Positions 48,485-59,836 of a DNA stretch of 64,000 nt are shown in pieces. The stretch lies in contig CP137323.1 in the NCBI GenBank assembly GCA_033182465.1, positions 1,054,001-1,118,000 on the forward strand, written 5' to 3'. Both the position numbers and the translations under genes were made by a program. Positions within the stretch are counted from its first letter, which is position 1. Every line of letters starts with the position of its first letter. The notes beneath the pieces are model-generated. The model worked only from the letters and a program-made list of their open reading frames with translations. It ran no database searches and was not told the DNA's origin. This DNA comes from Sanghuangporus weigelae. Its lineage: Eukaryota > Basidiomycota > Agaricomycetes > Hymenochaetales > Hymenochaetaceae.

Positions 48485-50186
48485 ATGAAGGATGAAGGAG
48501 CTTCGATTGACCGTGAAGCTCCTCTAGCGAGTGATTTCGTATTTTCGGAAGTGTCACCTACACTCTGGAAAGGCAACGATGATGAAGAGGAGGTGGAAGA
48601 GGCAGCGCGCGTTATTTGGAAGGCCTCGCAGCCTCAAGATCCCGTCTTGAATCGCTTGATGGAAGATGCTCTCACTCTTGGAAATCGTAAGCACTGAGCG
48701 TCAAATACCGGTTGCTTGTGTATTTTGACATCCCGTTCATTTCTTTGTAGCTGCACGTCTTGTTCAAACAAAGAGCTGGTCGCCATCGCCCAACTCATGT
48801 ACGACCGCCACATCATCCTCAACACACAGCGTATCTGGAAGGACATCTAAGTCTTTTCGTACGGGTAAACGGCGTACATTTGCTACCAATCTGCACCTGC
48901 ACCAAGACGAAGCAGTCCCCGCGCAGAAAGATGATTTCGACGAAAACATCCAGAGACTTGTTGCCCTTCTTCCAGCAGTATCAAAGAAAGCGGACGAGAA
49001 CGCGAAACGAGAGCAAGAAGAATTACGGCGGAAGCGACGGAGCGAAAAGAAAGCTGCGCGTCTCCTCGCGGAAGGCCGCTCTGGGACGAAGAAGCGTAGG
49101 AGTCCAATCGACTGCAAGGGCAAACAGCCCACTATTGATGACTTACAGGAAGAAGAAATTTCGACTGTCGTTGAGGATTCTTCAACGAACGGAGACATGC
49201 ATTCCGATAGAAGTCTGGCCGGACAAGAAGTAACGAGACGATCTTTAACTTCTCGAAATATGCCTCCTCCGCTGTTTGTTCCTCTCCGAAAAAGCTGGTC
49301 CGGCGATGGTACTTTTTCGTCCGCGTTGAACCAACGGCTCAGTCGGTCCGCGCATGGCACAACTGAAACAGAAAGAGGGCCCGAAGAACTATCATTCAAT
49401 TCTTCCTCCTTTATCGCTACATCCACGCCTCACCCTCCTTCAGCAGCTGCTTCCTCCAATTTGACTCGGGATCCGTTCGCGGAATCGAGGCCGGGAAAGG
49501 TTGCTAACAAAAGTAGTCCTCCTTCCGACGTGTGCGTTTCGTCGACTCCGAAACTGACAACTGTCGAGACTAACTCACAGGCCTCCTCGCACTCGTCTTC
49601 TGCAAGATGGGATTACGATAGTCACTATAATCCGGCTTCTCTTCCTTCTCAGTCAGGACTACATGCCTTATCATCGCAGGTACCCGCTTCTAAAGTTCCG
49701 CCTCCTTCCAAACCCTGCGGGCCACCGGTCCTGGGTATGCGACGCCTGCCACACAGCCAGAACTTCTCATTAAGCCAGGATCGTCCTCTTCCTGTCAAAC
49801 GAGACGGATTCAGGGTCCCGTTCGCCAAGCCGAAGCCTAAAAGTCGGAACCAAGCTGAAGTGTCGGCTGCAGCTTCAAACCAGTCTATGTCCAGGCCAGC
49901 TCCACCACCCAACGAGTTGGGTGGAAATACTCAGAAGATCTCAGCTGATTCGAGATTGGGTAGAGGGGCTAGACGTCCAGACAGTGTACATATGCCTCAA
50001 GCGCAGTCCAGCCAGGACCCGTCATCAAATGCTTCGCCGACAAGCAAGCGTGCGGGGGAATTGGAGGTCACTAAGATCAAGGCGGATCGCGTTTCACCTC
50101 CTCAAGCTGATCCTGACAGCTCTATGGATTACGATATGGGTATCGATCCAGAAGAGCTGGAAAGAGTTTGCAGTGCATATGATTGA
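48485..50186 (+). CDS. Disordered Ser/Pro-rich protein of unknown function
   Basis: No family recognised. Exon 1 (48485 to about 48688) is acidic and ends VLNRLMEDALTLGN. A short intron (donor GTAAGC, acceptor TTTGTAG) joins it in phase to ARLVQTKSWSPSPNS. A basic, coiled-coil-like stretch REQEELRRKRRSEKKAAR follows, then a long low-complexity part. A compact motif PPVLGMRRLPHSQNF followed by RDGFRVPFAKPKPKS lies near 49720-49860; it looks like a short linear-motif region found in some DNA-repair scaffolds, but I cannot name it. The C-terminus is acidic (DYDMGIDPEELERVCSAYD), with stop at 50186. Nuclear location is likely from the basic clusters. Confidence 0.65.
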
Positions 50187-52259
50187 TGCTCTTCGACGTC
50201 TTTGTCGCGTACACAGGGAGTGATCTATTTGCTTCATTTTTTGCCGAATGTTCCTTGCTCTGATCCTAGCATTGAAATGCTCTCTTTTTCTTGTTTTTCT
50301 CCTTTCATCGACTAGCATTTCTTTCTGTTTTCGCCTTGCTTGTTGCCTAACATTGTACCCATGACGTGCACTTGTTACGATACTAGATAGGTCAACAGTA
50401 CCTAATCTCTCGTGTATCTTGTTTCTATACGTACTAAGGATTCCGATCTTGTCAGGCAATACAGCGTCTGAGTGCTTCAATCAACCATTGCTTCAACGGT
50501 ACTTGCCATGCCCTAAAGAATTGCAAGAAGTATTAGAAAACCATACGGAGACGAACAAATTTTTGGAGCTATATCTGACAAAAGAAGCGATGGGAAATCA
50601 AGGAGATAATCCTTGTTGGCCGCCATAGAACGTCGATACTTGTGGGTCTCGTAATTTGTGTATCAGCGCCTTGCGCGTGGATTATGATGACGCAGCGTGC
50701 TGGATAAGAACATGGCCATAGACTGCAAATTTGTGTATGTAGGAGAACCATGTCGAGATGCGATTTGAGGTCGAACCGAAGCCTCGGCAGGGTCTGGATG
50801 TCACCTGCCTACTCGAGGAAGAAAAGGCATCAACGAAAGAGGCCTGGGAGGTCTAAGACAATTTCAAAGGTGAACAAGGAGAACAGGACGAATGACTACG
50901 AGATCTTGGCATCGCATAAACTCAAAGGAGAGCCCGCCAACTTGGATCACTATTTTCTTCCAGACGAGTAACGTTCTCAACGACAGACGAGTAACGTTCT
51001 CAACGAAAAGAGGTACCTTCGTAGTGATCATCAGGGTAACTTTATCTGCTTCGGAAAAAATAATGTTTACTTTATGTTGAAATGCAGAATATTATCATGC
51101 GGAGATGGCCTTCCGTATCCGTATAGTACGATACAGTCGGAACTCTAGCCAGCAAAAGCACAAATAGGTAAACACCAGCGGCAAAAAGAGCATCAGAAAT
51201 AGAATCAGAACTCTCTCTCAGACAGAGATTCTTGAAATGCGATTTCGGGATTCGCTACCACGTGATCGTCGGGTTTCCACGCGTCTCGCGTAGGTCGTAT
51301 TTTTTTAGGTCGCCGTTTCAAATCCTTAACAAGGTTTCTGCCTTAGTCGAAGGAAAAACGATAAAACAAGCACGACTATTCTCTCCTTCGATTCTTATCG
51401 CAGTACGCAAGTATTTACTACTATGTATAGACAGGAAGCCAAGAGAAAAAGAGAAACTTTGGAGTCCATTAAAATGTACTTTGCGTAAAGCTTCAAGAAA
51501 CAGCGGATACTGTAGTTTGAACACAAAACTATTCATTGGAAGTACTATGTACTAGTTCTCAATTGATATTGAAATTGAAAAAGTAATTGAAGATGAACAA
51601 TGAAACCAACAATGAAAAGTCCACAGAGACATGCAGCAATAAACACAAGAATGTCAGCTTCAGCGGAGTTGGAGAGGGGAGAGGGTGGAGGAAAAGCACA
51701 AGCACGAAAAGACACGGAGGACAAGTATGAGCATTATGGAAGAAATCTGAATCTATTCACCCTGCGAAAGGAATCGGCACGTAGCAGACGGAGATGGACG
51801 GCGGCGGCGGCAGCTATGTATATGTAGCAACGATATCGGAACGGGATTGGTATATACGGCACGTATAACAGATATAAAACCTGAACAAGAAAGTCATGTA
51901 GTCCATCAGTAACAACAACAACCGCAACAACCGATTCGGATCAGAACAACAACAAAGTTTGAATGGAGAGTAAAGTTCCTGTTTTCATTTCTAGAGTTCT
52001 AAAAAGGAATGGAAAGCATAAGGAGCGACGAAAAGATTATGGTGAAAGTTGGGTTTCCGAGAGCGAAAACGAACAGTGAGACGTGCAAGATCGTGTATTG
52101 CGTATGCGTATGCTGGCGATAAGTAAACGTGGCTTATATGCATAGGCTCTTGAGATGAGAGTGGATATACGAGGTGGCCGCGAGTCGTGAATACGGTATG
52201 CGAAGGATGATGATATAATGAGGTCGGGTGAGGGTACGTCAAGGCGACGGTGAAACTGA
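50187..52259. other. Two-kilobase convergent region without genes
   Basis: Lies between two 3' ends. Short frames are present but none has a motif or codon pattern that I trust. A 23-bp tandem duplication sits at 50961-51006. Confidence 0.45.
50961..51006. repeat. Perfect 23-bp tandem duplication
   Basis: Two adjacent copies of a unit starting CAGACGAGTAACGTTCTCAA, identical in all 23 positions. Confidence 0.9.
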
Positions 52260-55200
52260 TTAGTACGAGAAAACCATGAGATATGGGTTCAGGACGATCT
52301 ACAGCCAAAGACCGCGTCAGCGATCACTTACACTCAGACTGAAAGACAGAATGTAAAATGCAAACTTACAGGGAACAGAATATGACACCCGCACACAACA
52401 CTCAGCGGGAAGATCACAGCCCACGCACCACCATCAACCCTCCACTCAACCGGCACCAGACTTGTCGTCAACACGACAATCCCGGCGAACAGTATGATCG
52501 ATATACTCCACGCCACCCAAAATCGCTTGAGAATCTTGGGCACCTCCTTGAAGAAGTTTGACCGCTCGACTTCCTTTTTCGTTGCGCTCCAGGTGATGTT
52601 GTAGGAGAAGAGATGTGCAAGGATGGCTACGGAGAGATGGATGGAGAGACCGCCGAAGAAGAAAAAACTGAGTATTTATCGCAGGAAAGTCAGCGAATAT
52701 GTAATCCAAAAGGAGAAAGAATATACTGACAAGAACGGTAACCACTTGATATTGATCATGAAGGCTTTCAAGAACCCTTTCTCGCCAAGGCGGTACTCAA
52801 GCAACGAGAACGCAACAGTACCAAGTCCCAGGAAGATCGTCGTCGTCGCAAGCCAAATCTCGAAACTGTGCATATAATACCCGTCGACCTCAAACTGGAA
52901 GCCGAGAATGGCGTAATTGATAACCGCAATCGTTATCGAACCAGCAATACCATCTGCGCGAAAAAAAAGGACAATTGCAATCTCAGCAACAAACCACAAA
53001 AAGACGACGGAAAGGGGCCAACTCACAATACGAGAACATGTACGCCATCATGCTGAGCTTATAATGCAGCGGAGCAGGACCCCAGATAAAGCGATGAATC
53101 TGGTGATTCACAGGGCCTTTCCTCCACCAGTCCTTAATCGGGTAAAACAGCAGTTCACTACACCCATATGCGTACTTCTGCCAACGATTGAGTTCGTCAT
53201 CCGCAGTGAGTGAGACACCCTCCTTGAATCCGCCTTGCGAGTATCGAGCCCAGCGAATGTTGTACCCTCGCAGCATGAGTCGTAAGGCCATATCGAAATC
53301 CTCTGAGACGTTGGATTCGGACCAGATCTTCTCGACACCGTCCTTGTCGACGAACGAGGCGTCCTGGATGGCGCGCCACCGGAGGAAGGCGTTGTGTCCG
53401 ACGAAAGGGGCAACCTCACCGTTTGCGCATGCTAGATAGCTCTCAGTAAGTATATTTCCGAAACAAAGAAAGGATAGGACACGTACTCATAGAGATACAC
53501 TTGTTTATCCTCCTCGTGAAATACGCGATCCCATTCTCGAAATAATGGTGTGCAACCTGCATGACATCGCTCTCATGCTGAATGATCGCAACAGTCGGGC
53601 ACTCGGAAAGTTCGCGAGCAGCATCGCGGAAACAGTCCTCGGGTACAACGGTGTCGGAATCCACAAGCAAAACGATCTCACCCATCCGAATAGCCTTGCC
53701 GTTGCCCGCCCAGGGTCTCCATTTCGAGCCCGTTAAGGTGAACTCCTCTTCCACAGCCAACGCAAGCGCACGATCCTCAAGCGGGGTCGTCTCGTCTTCG
53801 TCTACCACGCCAGAGTTGCTCCCATTGACGTTCGAACCTATTCCAACAGTCGAGAATCGCGGGTTCGGGTTCGGATTTCCAGGCGCACCATTAGCTTCAG
53901 CATTAGCAGCCTTCTCGCGCTCCTTCTCTTTCTCCCTCTCCATCAGCTCCGCAAGGTGCTTCTCAAGTCTCAAACTTATCCTCAGCCCATAGTTCATATT
54001 ACTCGCTTTCTTGAACCTCCCAGCGCGCTTGAACCCATCCGCTCCATCTTCATGTTTCGGACGGGCGACCCATCCAATGTTGTGGTCTGTATAATACGCT
54101 ATACGCGCATCGCGATCACCTGGAGAGAGCAGCTGAAGACCGTCGTCATTGACGAAGATCGTGGACGTCCCGCCTTGCCGTGCGTACGTCTGCATGGCCT
54201 TCTTGATACTCTCGATCGAGGGCGCGAGCACCTGCGTGAGCGACTCTCTGTACACAGGCATTTGGATCGTGATGTGCGGAAGGTTGTTATCGACGACTTT
54301 GTTAGGTAAAGGAGGGATGGCGGAGTAGTACTTCGAGTTCTCGTAGTATTGCGCGATTGGACCGATACTGTATATCAAATTCAGTCGGACGCAAAACGAA
54401 GGGTTTAAGGTAAAACATACGCGTAAGAGCAGTTCTGGACGATTTGGAGGCAGAAGAACTAAATAAAAGATTTTACATCGGGATTGCAAAGGAAAAAGCT
54501 GAAGCAATACTGCTCACCAATGAGACAGAGAAGAGCAACGGGATAAGCGCAGCAAGCGCAAAACGAATGAAGTCATTGTCAAGCGCCCACTCCTGGATCA
54601 GAATATTCACACCAGCGCACATGAAGTCTAGACAAAGGTTTAATCCGTAACGATCAGAAACCAATTCCTTCGTCTCCTTACGGACAGTAAGGAAGTAAAA
54701 CTCACATAGTGCTAAAGCAGCAGCCAGCCCATTATAAACTGGCGCATACAGCTGGATACCCCTCTGTCGAATACGTCTCCTCTCCTTCGCACGCTGTCTC
54801 CTCGCCTTCATCTCGTTCGAGTCCAGTCCCGCGATCGTACCCTTCTTCCTCCGTCCGAAACACCACCTCGAGCGAGCTTTCTTCTCTTCCTCCAGTAATT
54901 TCTCATCGAGCTCGGGGTCGTCATCTTCCTCCTCCGCAAAGATGCCTAGATGTCCCTTCTCAAGGTCCGCAGCGATGCCGGTGAGCGGGAGCGGCCCGTG
55001 CGTCTGACTCGCGCTCTGACTCGAGGAAGGACCCGTACCAGGCCTCGACGAGCTCGCACGGCTCTCCCTCGTACGCGCGCGCGCCCCACCCTCCGCGTCC
55101 GTAAGCAAGTTACCACCCGCATCACTCCCACCAGCTCCTCCATGCACGCTCCCGCTCGCAAGCGAAGCAGCATAGGATCGATATCCGGGGAGTGAAGACG

Positions 55201-55312
55201 GTGTAGAATGCGCGGCGGGACGAGAACGCCACAGAAGCTTGACGAGCTTGTCTTCGAACTCCCTGCTCATGGGTATAATTTGGTCAAGGTCGTCTGACCA
55301 TATCACCAGCAC
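52260..55312 (-). CDS. Family 2 glycosyltransferase, membrane-bound (fungal GT2 type)
   Basis: Polysaccharide-synthase-like enzyme with N-terminal membrane helices, a cytosolic GT2 domain and C-terminal helices. Key motifs in order: QMPVYRESL, the first Asp pair in FVNDDG, HNIGWVARPKHEDGADGFKR and GRFKKASNMNYGL, the DxD-like LLVDSDTVVPEDCF, the acceptor motif SEDFDMALRL, and the Q-x-x-RW-like NRWQKYAYG. Membrane segments follow, including ILFAGIVVLTTSLVPVEW. A 3' intron (donor GTAAGT after CHILFP) leads to IVLNPYLMVFSY and TAA at 52260-52262. The N-terminus is Ser/Gly-rich with an acidic stretch (FAEEEDDDPELDEKLLEEE). This resembles the ascomycete GT2 needed for hyphal growth on surfaces; the product is not known. 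The start is either 55312 or the inner Met MSREFEDKL at 55270. No lesion seen. Confidence 0.85.
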
Positions 55313-55513
55313 GCGTTCGTCGCGCTGTTTGATTCAACACATTTTGGTATTGGTATTTGGTGTTTGGTGTGTCGAGTAAATTCGATCCACGCAGTGATCA
55401 CCGTTTTCCGAATTTGTTTTCGCGTCGGGATTCGGGAGTGGGGGTAGGTGGTAGAGTGGAAGCAGATTCCGCATTGATTCCGCATTTTCGTCCAGCGTCG
55501 ATGGCGCCAAAGT

Positions 55514-56628
55514 TTAATTCATTTCCCAGTTCCAAATAGAAGTTGCGAAACCAACCGCGTTGAAGATGAAATAATCAATCATAGCAAAAAAGAAGTCCTG
55601 TTAGCGACTTTGTGGAGCGCGCGAGAAGCACAGCTAGAACGTACAATGAACGCAGCACACTGTTCCTTCTCCGCATGCGGCAGGAGGAGCATCGTATCAA
55701 TGATCTGTAGTCGCGTGTTGACATCCACGTATACGCTCTTCTGTTCCGGCGCTCTGAGAAATTCAACAAAGTAATCAGAAGAAGCTGATAATGAAGAAGT
55801 TTGATTAGTACTTACACGTCAGCTAGAATAGCGTGTACGGCTGCACTTCGCACTTTGACTGCGACGATAGGATTGAGAGCCGCCACAGCCGTCTCGAACG
55901 GCTCCAATTCGAGGTTCTCATACGGAAATACTCGGAATCGACCTGGCGAAAGAGATTATGAAAGATCGAGTGAGTAAGTCAGCTTTGAACTACAGAAGTA
56001 AACCCGAAAAAAAGAAAAGTTGAAGCAAAGAAAGGAAAACAAACAACGGAAAACAGAAGTGAATAGTTCCTTTCGAAAGGAGAGATAAGCCCGGAAACAA
56101 TATGCTCGGATCGGAAGACCAGAGCATCCGCTCGCAGAATGCACAAAGCGGAAATACGAAAATACCGGAAATTCCACGCTCATTACGAGCCCCTACACGC
56201 ATGCACTTCGAAAGCAAAATCGAAGAGGCAATGAAGCGAGTAGAGAAGGAAAGGATAATACAGCGCAAGATATGAGTGATCCCAAGCAAAGAATCGGATG
56301 CTTTCATGTACAAGGGAGATGATTCAGGGGCCGTAATCTGGCGGATGAGCGGATACGCGTACGAGCTGATATCATAAACAAAGTCGAAACGACCAGTCCA
56401 ACGAACAAAAAAAAAAGGATCAAAGTACAATACATAGATAATGCGGTACGCCACGCCGCGACACAGACCAAACTCAAAAGTCAAAAAAGGAGGGAAAGAG
56501 AACGCACCATGGTCGACTCGCAGCGCAACACCCGCGCTAAGGTTATCCTCCGAGGGGCGGAACCACGCATCGCCCTGCGTCTGCTTGAAGATATAGTGCA
56601 GAAAGGCGTCGTAGCGATCGTAGTCCAT
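55514..56628 (-). CDS. Small conserved-looking protein of unknown function (about 147 residues)
   Basis: Four exons on the minus strand: about 56508-56628 (MDYDRYDAFLHYIFKQTQGD), 55817-55942 (FRVFPYENLELEPFETAVAA), about 55645-55753 (PEQKSVYVDVNTRLQIIDTM) and 55514-55600 (DFFFAMIDYFIFNAVGFATS), ending in TAA at 55514-55516. Phases agree across the introns within the accuracy of my count. The first intron is unusually long, about 565 bp. I do not recognise the family; the mix of amphipathic helices and low Ser content looks like a real folded domain. It ends only about 200 bp before the start of the glycosyltransferase gene on the same strand, so the two could share a transcript or this could be a misplaced 5' part. 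Confidence 0.65.
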
Positions 56629-56734
56629 CCCAACAGAAACACAGACTACCTCGTTGGTCTAGTGAATATGCGTCTAGAACTGATCTCCTCTCAACCTGGG
56701 TGAATTAGGGCGGTAAGTAAGAGGTACGAAATAC

Positions 56735-56990
56735 GAGGCGGTAGATGGAAAGGAAAGGGGGAAGGAAGGAAGGGATAGTGATGGTTATGAAGAAGGAAAA
56801 GACAGTGATAGATAGAAGCGAAGAGTCTGTTATCTCTGCCGTCGCCCTCACTGTAAGCGCAATAGGAGGAGGGAGGGGAGAGATAGGCAAATAGGAAAGA
56901 GCGTAGGGAGAGGATGACAGAAGAAGGAAAGAAGGAAAGAAAGAGGTGATAGTGGCGAAACGCGCGTGAATAACTTGGGAGAGGAAAAGT
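56735..56990. repeat. Purine-rich tract
   Basis: A plus-strand run dominated by A and G, with GGAAGGAAGG, GGAGGAGGGAGGGG and GAAGGAAAGAAGGAAAGAAA. Such tracts may form triplexes or act as promoter elements; that is inference. Confidence 0.6.
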
Positions 56991-58984
56991 GAATAGTAGG
57001 TCTAGGGGAGCGGGCGGGCGTGCTGCGGCGGAAAACACGAATGAAAAAAAAAATGAATAATTGTTCTCGATCAAACAATCGAACAGCTTTCACTGAAGGT
57101 CAAGTCGAGTACTGCGGTCGCGATCGAGACTCGCGGGTACGACACCGCCGGCAGGAGCGAGGAATCAAAGGTAACTCCGATAAGCAACTTGGCACTACCC
57201 AATCCAAGTCCCAAGTCCACGGCAAAATGGATTGGATAAAGTATTTTTATGCGGAGGAGAGTTTGATGCGAGTAACGATTTTTCGTCTCTCGACAACAAA
57301 CAGCTCGCTCGGAAGGGAAGCTCTCGCCCAGATCGCCCGAAGGTACGAAAGACGTTCGAGACTCGGGAGCGCGGAGAACAAGGAAAAAGGCGAAACGACA
57401 AAAGCGAGGTGAACGATTAAGAGGAAACGAGCTTACCTATTCGAACGGCGGTGAATCTCTCTGAACGGCGATAATGAAAACACGAGGCAAGGCGCGTTGT
57501 GGACTCTGAGCAGATGCAACAGAGATATTCAAGTAAAGACCGGAATAGGCACAAAAGAGGGCAAGGCAGGAGGGTGAACGGCGAGCACGCCGTATACGGT
57601 TGACTAGGAGGATAAGCCCAAAGTGATGAGCTTATCTTGTTCTGCGAGCCCGGCGATAGAATAGGGAGTGGCGGCGAGAACAGATGGAGGAGGACAAGTC
57701 AAGCCGACGAAAACGACGAACGACGTATGTCCTGCACTGGCACCACGTACGTACGCACGCACGCACGGCAGACCAGACGCAACAGAAGGACTTTTCATGT
57801 ACAGATAAGCCAACATCTTCACATTGGCGCCGCAGAATCACCAGCGGTGTCAGGGGGTCCTCGCAGTGTGTTTCCAGGGGCGCGCGTCGATCATCCGTGT
57901 ACCCGATCTTCCCACGATAATCTCGCTCCCGCGCCACTCGACTCGATTTACAGTAACGCAGTCTCTTGACCTTTCTCAAATGGCCAGCCCTGCCTGCTAT
58001 TATTTCTCGCCCGACGGCATCTCCTCCCAGCACACTCTCGACTCACTTCAACCTAACCCACTCTCGCGCGTAGCGACTCTCCACTCCTGCCTGCTCCTCG
58101 AACTAACTCAAATATCAATTCCGATGGCCGAAGGAGAAAGGATGCCCCAATAAAATTGTCCGGTCCGGCATGCTCTGATCTGGGTTTATTTGATGCGTAT
58201 ATATTGACCGCTGAAGGAAATCAACCCCGGAATGATTCTGCATACTTATTATAATATATGCATGCCTGACGTCGTTCTGTGCGTCATGTCTTCACTCGGC
58301 TCACCTTACGTCGTCGGCTAGTTCTCGCCGTTTCCGTCAACGTCGTTCGACTCATGCAGATTTGTGTCGCCGGTGGGTAGACAGCTGCACTGCACTTTCT
58401 GCCATGCGCACAACCTCTCACTCCTCAATTAGGCTTCAGCTTTGCCTTTCCGTTTGACTTTGACCTTCGACGCTATCTGTCAGTTGCACCTATCATTGCG
58501 TATCGAATCCCGCTCTCGAGCGCTCGGGTAATTCAATTTCTGTATATAGTTTTGGAAAACGAGGCGCCAATCTCGATCATGCGTGCGATCTGTCTGTCGA
58601 TCGATCGGCTGTCTGGTTCTGTCACTGGAAGACATATTCCCCTTCTGAGAACCCACTGCTGGGAGGATTGACATGATATACGCTTTGACAAACGATCGAA
58701 CTTCTCAATATTCATGTTATGAGTGTTTCTTCTTCATCGTCCTCAGCGCGCCCGTCAGTGGTTCAAAAATGCTATCTCTCGTGTCGTGCATACCTGGTGT
58801 CTATCTTCTTCACCGACAGCGGGATCATCGTACGTATATACGATGAAAAAAAGAACAGATGCGCGCGCAACGGCCGCAGCTTATCAAGCTGGCAATCCAT
58901 TCATTCATTCTCACCGAATGGATGCCCGTAGTACAACATACGATACGTATACAGTCGAGTCGCTCTGTCCCTCCTTCTATTCTC

Positions 58985-59370
58985 CATCCGCAGCCACTGC
59001 CAAGACAATACTACTTGCAATAGTACTCAACCACATAAACCGTGGTGCACTGTGATCTCGATCGATGACTGGACCGTTCTTAATCCACCCGTCTTTCTAC
59101 CGAAATGTTCTCACCTGTCTACTTATCTACCCTTCCTTTCCTTCCAACATTTCTAATCCAATCACTCTGCCCTTCTGTTCTGCGTGCCGCAGTCATTGCC
59201 AAGACCCACTATTTACAATAGATAGCACTCGCGCTTGTAAACGCAGCGGCTCCGAAGCACTCAACGAATTCACTTTCTTCGCTTCTCTTCTTTGACTGTA
59301 TTCTCAATGCCTGGACCGTTCTAAGTCCGCCCGTCTTTCTAGTAATTCCACTGAACTATTCTCACTCACC
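58985..59370. repeat. Degenerate near-tandem duplication, unit about 200-240 bp
   Basis: CCGCAGCCACTGCCAAGAC (58988) returns as CCGCAGTCATTGCCAAGAC near 59187, and TGGACCGTTCTTAATCCACC (59069) returns as TGGACCGTTCTAAGTCCGCC (about 59312). Both are followed by CGTCTTTCTA. The copies differ by several substitutions and small gaps, so the duplication is not recent. Confidence 0.7.
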
Positions 59371-59793
59371 CCGGTAGAAGCACAGGAACTCAGGAAGCCA
59401 GTGCTTATCACCTCCCGAATCGCAAAAAGTCAATGCTGGAGTATAGAGCGATATACATGAGTTTGTTTGTGTAAAAGCCTTTCAAAGACTGTCACGGGCG
59501 CCGAGATCGTGTAGAAACCCTGGATTCTTTTTCATTCAGAAATTCAATCATCGTGCTAGTACTTATCTAGTATCACTTATTCATTCACTCAACAGATAGG
59601 AAACGTCGAATAACTATAGTACTTCTTGTTGCACTGTTATCCCAACTCGGCGTTTCCGCAAGCTCAATTACGCAAAATCTGACTCGTAAGGGATATTGTA
59701 AATGCCTTTACGCAGGACACGTCCGGAATCACAAACGACCAGACTCTGGGGTCTGGATGGGAGCCGGACACTGACGAAGAAGAAGAAGCAAGC

Positions 59794-59794
<1 letters not shown>

Positions 59795-59834
<40 letters not shown>
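59795..59834 (+). repeat. GAAA microsatellite, ten units
   Basis: Ten uninterrupted GAAA units after a GAA-rich lead-in. Confidence 0.95.

Positions 59835-59836
<2 letters not shown>

Noticed and set aside
55990-56628. A 212-codon frame starting with MDYDRYDAF
   Set aside because: Only the first 40 residues are an exon; the rest reads through a long intron with a clear GTGCGT donor.
58490-58520. Possible tRNA T-arm (ATCGAATCCCGC)
   Set aside because: No matching acceptor, D or anticodon arms could be placed around it.
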